A stretch of DNA of 64,000 nucleotides, taken from Flavobacterium sp. UBA7680 (GTDB taxonomy: Bacteria; Bacteroidota; Bacteroidia; Flavobacteriales; Flavobacteriaceae). This document shows positions 60,068 through 64,000 of the stretch, in pieces. The notes beneath the pieces are model-generated. The model was not told the DNA's origin, made no database searches, and worked only from the letters and a program-made list of their open reading frames with translations. Position 1 is the stretch's first letter. The number at the start of each line of letters is the position of its first letter. The translations under genes and the position numbers were made by a program. The stretch lies in contig NZ_DLHA01000019.1 of NCBI RefSeq assembly GCF_002482975.1, forward strand, positions 92,310 through 156,309, given 5' to 3'.

Positions 60068-61786
60068 TTATTCATTTCCTAGTCTTGCCATTTGCTGTGC
60101 GAGATCTTTTTGAGGAATCACAATTTCTACCAGAGTTGGAAGATTTGTTTTTTTCTTAAGTTTTAGAAGTACTTCGTCTAACTGTGAAACAGTTTCAGCG
60201 CGATAGCTGTTTGCTCCAAATGCTTTGGCAAGTGCCTGATAATCCCATTTTGGAAGAATATCAAATTCGTCAAATTTATGATCCGGACCTGCTTTAAACG
60301 AATCCATGTCTACATATACTTGCTCAATTGCATATACTCCATTGCTCATCACAAAAATTACAGAGTTGATGTTGTATTTTACAAGGGTCGAAAGTGATTG
60401 CGCGATCATCATAAAACCACCGTCACCGGCTACAGTCCATGCTTGTTTACCGCTCCCTAGCTGAGCGCCCGAAGCTGCACCGGTTTCAAAACCAATACAC
60501 TGCCACGCTGCCGAAGATATATAGGCGTTTTGAGATAATCCGTAAATATTGGTAGCCACGTACATTGACGAACTTACACCAAAAGTCATTACAATATCGT
60601 CCAGCATTTTTTCTTTTTTCAGAAAAGATGTAGCATGTTCAAAAAAGCGGTTAAACGTTATTACTTCTGGAGTTAAATCGTATTTAGGATCTGAATTAGA
60701 TCGCCAAGGTTCAGGGAATTTTGGCTGAGACGGAGCTATAGCTTTTAAAGGATATCCTGAAGCTTTTTTAAAGCGCTCTGTTAAGGCTTCGATAAAGTCT
60801 TTTAAAGTTACTCCCGAATAGGTAAAATAACCAACTCTAGTTTCCTGAGTTGTTACCTGAATCATATCCGAAAATTTATTTTCTACCAGCCATAAATAAT
60901 CATCGGTAATAATAGTTCCTAAAGATAAAATACAGTCAGAAGCTTCGACTAATTTTATAACTTCAGGTATTGAAGCCTGATCAGAATAAGTTCCTATAAA
61001 TTTATCGCCTTTCTCATCCAGAACCGTTTTTCCAAGTGAAGTTGTAGTGTACAACATTCCGCTTGCTTTAATAAGTTCTTCTAATTGTTTTGTTAGTTTA
61101 TGTCGCAAAAGCTCTACTCCTGCAAAAATTATAGGTGTTTTGGCCTGACTAATTTGTGACCAAGCCTGAGAAACAGCATTTTCAAGTGCTGCTGGTTCAC
61201 TTTTTATGATTTCAGGTTCTAATTTTTTACTAGACGGTTTTGGACAAGGTTCCCCCCACACCTCTTTATAACATGCTATGTAAACAGGTCTTTGGTGTGT
61301 AAGTGCTGCGATAAGTAATTTATCGATTTTTTCAGGTGCACCTGCAGAAGTGCTCAAGGTTTCTGCAGCAACAGTTACTCTTTCATACACTTCCTGATCT
61401 GCGTTAAGATTTCCTGTAGAGTGATGGTAAAGTACATTGTACATACTCCCAATTTGTCGTGCATCGGCTCCCGGTGTGGCACTAATTACAACGACAGGAC
61501 TGCGCTCTACATAAGCTCCTGCAATAGCATTTAATGCGCTAAAAGTACTTACTCCGTATTGTAGAGATACAGCGGCTAAACCTCTTGTACGTGCGTAAGC
61601 ATCTGCTGCATAAGAAGCATCTAGTTCGTTTGAAGTTCCAATGGTTTCAATTCCATCAAAGTATTCCAGAGCCTGTGTAAAATGTTTTACATAGTCCCCC
61701 GGAATTTGAAAAACCTCAGTGACATTTAATTGTTTGAGTCGGGTAAGCAGATAATCTGCTACCGTAAATTCTTTTGTAGGTTTCAT
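60068..61786 (-). CDS. ThDP-dependent 2-keto acid decarboxylase
   Basis: 572 residues, pyruvate/indolepyruvate decarboxylase family. Catalytic residues are in place: D31 (P-G-D-Y), E54 (S-N-E-L-D), H121-H122 (L-Y-H-H-S-T-G), and the ThDP motif G-D-G-G ... N (V-A-G-D-G-G-F to M-S-N-G-V-Y-A-I-E-Q). The Glu following Y-A-I matches the PDC active-site glutamate. The product would be an aldehyde from a keto acid. It is the first gene of the cluster; 45 bases separate it from the oxidase. It could act on the keto acid left when the oxidase's imine hydrolyses (inference). Confidence 0.92.
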   Translation of the reverse strand: MKPTKEFTVADYLLTRLKQLNVTEVFQIPGDYVKHFTQALEYFDGIETIGTSNELDASYAADAYARTRGLAAVSLQYGVSTFSALNAIAGAYVERSPVVVISATPGADARQIGSMYNVLYHHSTGNLNADQEVYERVTVAAETLSTSAGAPEKIDKLLIAALTHQRPVYIACYKEVWGEPCPKPSSKKLEPEIIKSEPAALENAVSQAWSQISQAKTPIIFAGVELLRHKLTKQLEELIKASGMLYTTTSLGKTVLDEKGDKFIGTYSDQASIPEVIKLVEASDCILSLGTIITDDYLWLVENKFSDMIQVTTQETRVGYFTYSGVTLKDFIEALTERFKKASGYPLKAIAPSQPKFPEPWRSNSDPKYDLTPEVITFNRFFEHATSFLKKEKMLDDIVMTFGVSSSMYVATNIYGLSQNAYISSAAWQCIGFETGAASGAQLGSGKQAWTVAGDGGFMMIAQSLSTLVKYNINSVIFVMSNGVYAIEQVYVDMDSFKAGPDHKFDEFDILPKWDYQALAKAFGANSYRAETVSQLDEVLLKLKKKTNLPTLVEIVIPQKDLAQQMARLGNE

Positions 61787-62325
61787 TTTGTTATGTGTTT
61801 TGGTTCTTTTCAGTTTAGTTATGTCTCGTTTAGAAAAGTGATTCTAAGACACATTGACACATGTATCTCATTTCAGTAATAAAATTAGTATCACGCTATA
61901 GTTCAAATTAAAAAAAAGGCACGAGTGCGGGATTTTTATCCATGAGAGGTCGAAATAAAAGCACAAGATCATTTTGCTTTATTTAAGAAGTAAAATCGGA
62001 ATGACGTAAAAAACAAAAAACCCGCTATAATAGCGAGTTTTAGTAGAAAGGTTCAGCATTTCTTTTTATTCTATTTCTATAAATGACTTTGGCTTGTATT
62101 GCAGTAGAATTGACTGTAACTATCTGTAAATCAAACAAAAAATACTCTTTTTAATCATTATTATGCTATTTTATTTACCTTTAAACCCTTCTACAAGCCG
62201 TCTATATATCTCACAATTAGACCATTAAATCTACACTTCCGAAAGATTACTGCAAATAAAATCCATACTTAGAAAGTCAATTTTTAATATAAATCAAACC
62301 ATTATTAACCATTAATTTTAAAGCT
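61787..62325. other. Divergent intergenic region, 539 bases
   Basis: This contains the start regions of the MNIO cluster (minus) and the 62326 gene (plus). No clear TAnnTTTG promoter was found for either. A hairpin at 62017-62042 is described separately. Only very short ORFs (11-12 codons) occur on the minus strand. Confidence 0.5.
62017..62042 (-). terminator. Terminator-like hairpin upstream of MNIO cluster
   Basis: Minus strand: AAAACTCGCTAT / ATAGCGGGTTTT, followed by TTTTTTG and another T-run. It lies 231 bases upstream of the first cluster gene with no protein gene before it on that strand, so a leader/attenuator or a small RNA end is possible. Confidence 0.55.
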
Positions 62326-62691
62326 ATGAAAAAGAAGATGATTATCAGTTCAATACTACTATTATTATCATTATGCATTAGTCCTCAATTTAATGCTGCA
62401 ACGCTTCAGCAGAAGCATAATACTATCGTAAACAAGTTTGTACGCGTAAATATCGCTGTTCAATTGGAACAAGCTGGTGTTGTTGTTCCCCCATTAACAT
62501 TCACAGTTACTAATTCTACAACAGGAACAGCGGGAACATTAATTCAAAACAATACGTCATATAGGGTTGTTGCACAAGAAGGTGATGTTATAACCTTTAA
62601 TTTGGGAGGTTTAATTGGCATCAAACAATATACTATTACCGCAGAAGATGCATTTATCCATTTTGCATCTGTTGAATTATTAGATTTATAG
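62326..62691 (+). CDS. Small secreted hypothetical protein
   Basis: 121 residues with a signal peptide (M-K-K-K-M-I-I-S-S-I-L-L-L-L-S-L-C-I-S, cleavage near F-N-A-A). The mature part is a short beta-rich domain, V-R-V-N-I-A-V-Q-L, F-T-V-T-N-S-T-T-G-T-A-G-T-L, V-I-T-F-N-L-G-G-L-I-G, without cysteine. It is not recognised. It is divergent from the MNIO cluster and has its own terminator. Confidence 0.7.
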   Translation: MKKKMIISSILLLLSLCISPQFNAATLQQKHNTIVNKFVRVNIAVQLEQAGVVVPPLTFTVTNSTTGTAGTLIQNNTSYRVVAQEGDVITFNLGGLIGIKQYTITAEDAFIHFASVELLDL

Positions 62692-62712
62692 TACCCTGTA
62701 AATAATTAATAT

Positions 62713-62748
62713 AAAAACTGCTAAACGAATGGTTTAGCAGTTTTTTAT
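62713..62748 (+). terminator. Terminator between convergent genes
   Basis: AAAACTGCTAAAC / GTTTAGCAGTTTT hairpin and T-run after the 62326 gene. Confidence 0.82.
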
Positions 62749-62763
62749 TTGATAGAAGAATTA

Positions 62764-63741
62764 TTAATTTTTAATGATATTCAGAATATCTAAAATCGTT
62801 GATATGTTATCTACAGATTCATTCATCATTAAAATCTGTTCCTCTTTATTATAGTTTTTAATATGATCTGCAAAGGCTTCTGCTTCAAAACGAAAACCGC
62901 TTCCAAAATCAACTTCAATCTTTTCTAATTCATAGTTCCAATCTAAACCTTTTTTTATTTCTATAAAAGCTGTATTGGGTTTTGTAACATTATTATATCC
63001 GCAGGTAATTATACCTTTTGCGCCTATCACACGGACATAACGATGTGGTGCAGCACTGAAATTGCAGTTTAACTGTGCCGTTATTTTGCTTTTAAATCGC
63101 AGCATTGCCGAAACAGAAATATCAAGCTGTTGGTCATTTAACTTACCGAAAGCCATTATTTCATTCGCTTTTTCGCCCGTAATAGCACGAATCATACTTA
63201 CCGGATAAGCACCTGCATCCCACATTACACCTCCGCCAAGTTCGGGTTTTAAGCGTATATTGTTTTCAGCATCATCAACTGTAAATCCAAAATCGGCATA
63301 GATTTGTGATACTTCTCCAATCTCGCCTTCTTCAATTTTTTTTAATAACAAAATAGTCTGCGGCTGAAATTTATACGGATATCCTTCCATCAGGAATACA
63401 TTATTAAGCATTGCCTGTTCGTACATTTCCTTTACATCTTCGACAGTTAAGGCAATTGGTTTTTCACATAAAATATGTTTTTTTGCCTTTGCAGCTTTTA
63501 TAACCCATTCTGCATGCATGGAGTTTGGAAGTGGAATGTAAACCGCATCTAAATCCGCATCATCCAAAAGATCCTGATACGATGAATATGATTTTTCGAT
63601 ATCAAATTCTTTTGCAAATGCTGCAGCGCTTTCTAAAGTTCGGCTGGCAATTGCAGTAACTTTAATTTCCGAAGAACCTTTTATGGCTTCTGTAAATGAG
63701 CGTGCAATATTTGCCGTACTCATGATTCCTATTTTTAGCAT
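62764..63741 (-). CDS. Gfo/Idh/MocA family oxidoreductase
   Basis: 325 residues. N-terminal Rossmann fold (K-I-G-I-M-S-T-A-N-I-A-R) and the E-K-P motif at 93-95 (H-I-L-C-E-K-P-I-A-L-T). The C-terminal alpha/beta domain is also complete (G-G-G-V-M-W-D-A-G-A-Y-P-V-S). The W-D-x-G-x-Y-P/V-S pattern is common to NAD(P)-dependent dehydrogenases of sugars and trans-dihydrobenzenediol-like compounds. Substrate not assignable. Divergent from the HxlR regulator. Confidence 0.92.
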   Translation of the reverse strand: MLKIGIMSTANIARSFTEAIKGSSEIKVTAIASRTLESAAAFAKEFDIEKSYSSYQDLLDDADLDAVYIPLPNSMHAEWVIKAAKAKKHILCEKPIALTVEDVKEMYEQAMLNNVFLMEGYPYKFQPQTILLLKKIEEGEIGEVSQIYADFGFTVDDAENNIRLKPELGGGVMWDAGAYPVSMIRAITGEKANEIMAFGKLNDQQLDISVSAMLRFKSKITAQLNCNFSAAPHRYVRVIGAKGIITCGYNNVTKPNTAFIEIKKGLDWNYELEKIEVDFGSGFRFEAEAFADHIKNYNKEEQILMMNESVDNISTILDILNIIKN

Positions 63742-63826
63742 ATTTTCTAAATTTTATCGGCTTTTTAAAAGAATTAAACCGAATTATTTAGACAAATGTA
63801 AGTGCTGATTTTCACCCAGAAAAGTA

Positions 63827-63866
63827 CTAACCATTTGGTTAGCTATGAACATATTGGTTAGATTTG
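63827..63866 (+). promoter_or_regulatory. HxlR gene promoter with overlapping palindrome
   Basis: TTTG (63834-63837), 21 bases, TAGATTTG (63859-63866; perfect TAnnTTTG). The palindrome CTAACCATTTGGTTAG (63827-63842) covers the -33 element, and its half-site TTGGTTAG recurs at 63854-63861 over the -7. This suits repression by the HxlR protein itself and control of the divergent oxidoreductase. Confidence 0.6.
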
Positions 63867-63883
63867 TAGAAAATTAGATCGTT

Positions 63884-64000
63884 ATGGACGAAAAAAAAAT
63901 AGAAAAAAATACAAGTCCGGAAAACTATACCGATGGTGACAGCTTTTTTTCCTGTCATGTTGAACTTGCGAACAAAAGTATTAGTGGCAAATGGAAAATT
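63884..64000 (+). CDS. HxlR-family regulator, 3' end outside window
   Basis: 39 codons visible from M-D-E-K-K-I-E-K. C24-H-V-E-L followed by I-S-G-K-W-K-I is the start of the HxlR/MarR-like winged helix (C-x-V ... G-K-W). The rest is beyond the window. It is divergent from the Gfo/Idh/MocA gene, which it probably regulates, as is common for HxlR proteins near oxidoreductases. Confidence 0.8.
   Translation, partial: MDEKKIEKNTSPENYTDGDSFFSCHVELANKSISGKWKI

Overview
The window looks like a chromosomal segment of a Flavobacterium or a close relative (Bacteroidota, Flavobacteriaceae). The DNA is AT-rich. Several starts are preceded by the Bacteroidota -7 box TAnnTTTG. The gene families are typical of the group: a CarboxypepD_reg/TonB-dependent receptor, LytS/LytTR pairs, WG-repeat proteins, DUF3570/DUF4266, and many short Crp/Fnr-like regulators. 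No rRNA, tRNA or CRISPR array was seen.

Layout. 1-2.8 kb: the end of a thioredoxin-like gene, then ApbE, DUF4266 and DUF3570 in one overlapping operon. 2.9-8.8 kb: a PAP2 phosphatase, an IS6-type transposase remnant, a DUF3667 protein, and copies of a dispersed ~120 bp repeat. 7.4-10.7 kb: Crp/Fnr-like regulators with a SnoaL-like protein and an SDR; three evenly spaced TGAC-N4-GTCA palindromes lie upstream of the SDR. 10.8-15.6 kb: a folate-independent methionine synthase locus (mesX-mesD) with a BASS-type transporter, an Lrp-family regulator and a divergent nitroreductase. 15.6-22.3 kb: hypothetical and secreted proteins with REP-like palindromes and a decayed MEDS-domain gene. 22.4-31.8 kb: another Crp/SDR pair, a 1325-residue WG-repeat protein, a lipoprotein and a TonB-dependent receptor, with a divergent LytS/LytTR pair to 34.3 kb. 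34.5-37.8 kb: an XRE regulator, two proteins with PD-(D/E)XK-like motifs and a HEPN-like protein, which is a possible conflict or defence cluster.

39.4-42.0 kb encodes an aegerolysin and a MACPF/perforin-like protein in tandem, the architecture of bicomponent pore-forming toxins. 42.4-50.7 kb is mostly metabolic and envelope genes (aldo/keto reductase, lipoprotein beta-carbonic anhydrase, LLM flavin oxidoreductase, PNPOx-like protein, beta-barrel protein, second LytS/LytTR pair). 50.9-51.8 kb carries an orphan acetolactate synthase small subunit behind two tandem isoleucine-rich leader peptides, each followed by a terminator.

54.1-61.8 kb is the most unusual locus. It is a six-gene minus-strand cluster: ThDP-dependent 2-keto acid decarboxylase, FAD amino-acid oxidase, VioB/RebD-type ferritin-like protein, a cysteine-rich C-x5-C protein, a DUF692 multinuclear iron oxygenase and a DUF2063 partner. 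It combines the logic of a modified cysteine-rich peptide (bufferin/Hvf-like) with that of violacein/rebeccamycin-type amino-acid oxidation and coupling. An AraC-type regulator follows it. The window closes with a Gfo/Idh/MocA oxidoreductase and the start of a HxlR-family regulator.
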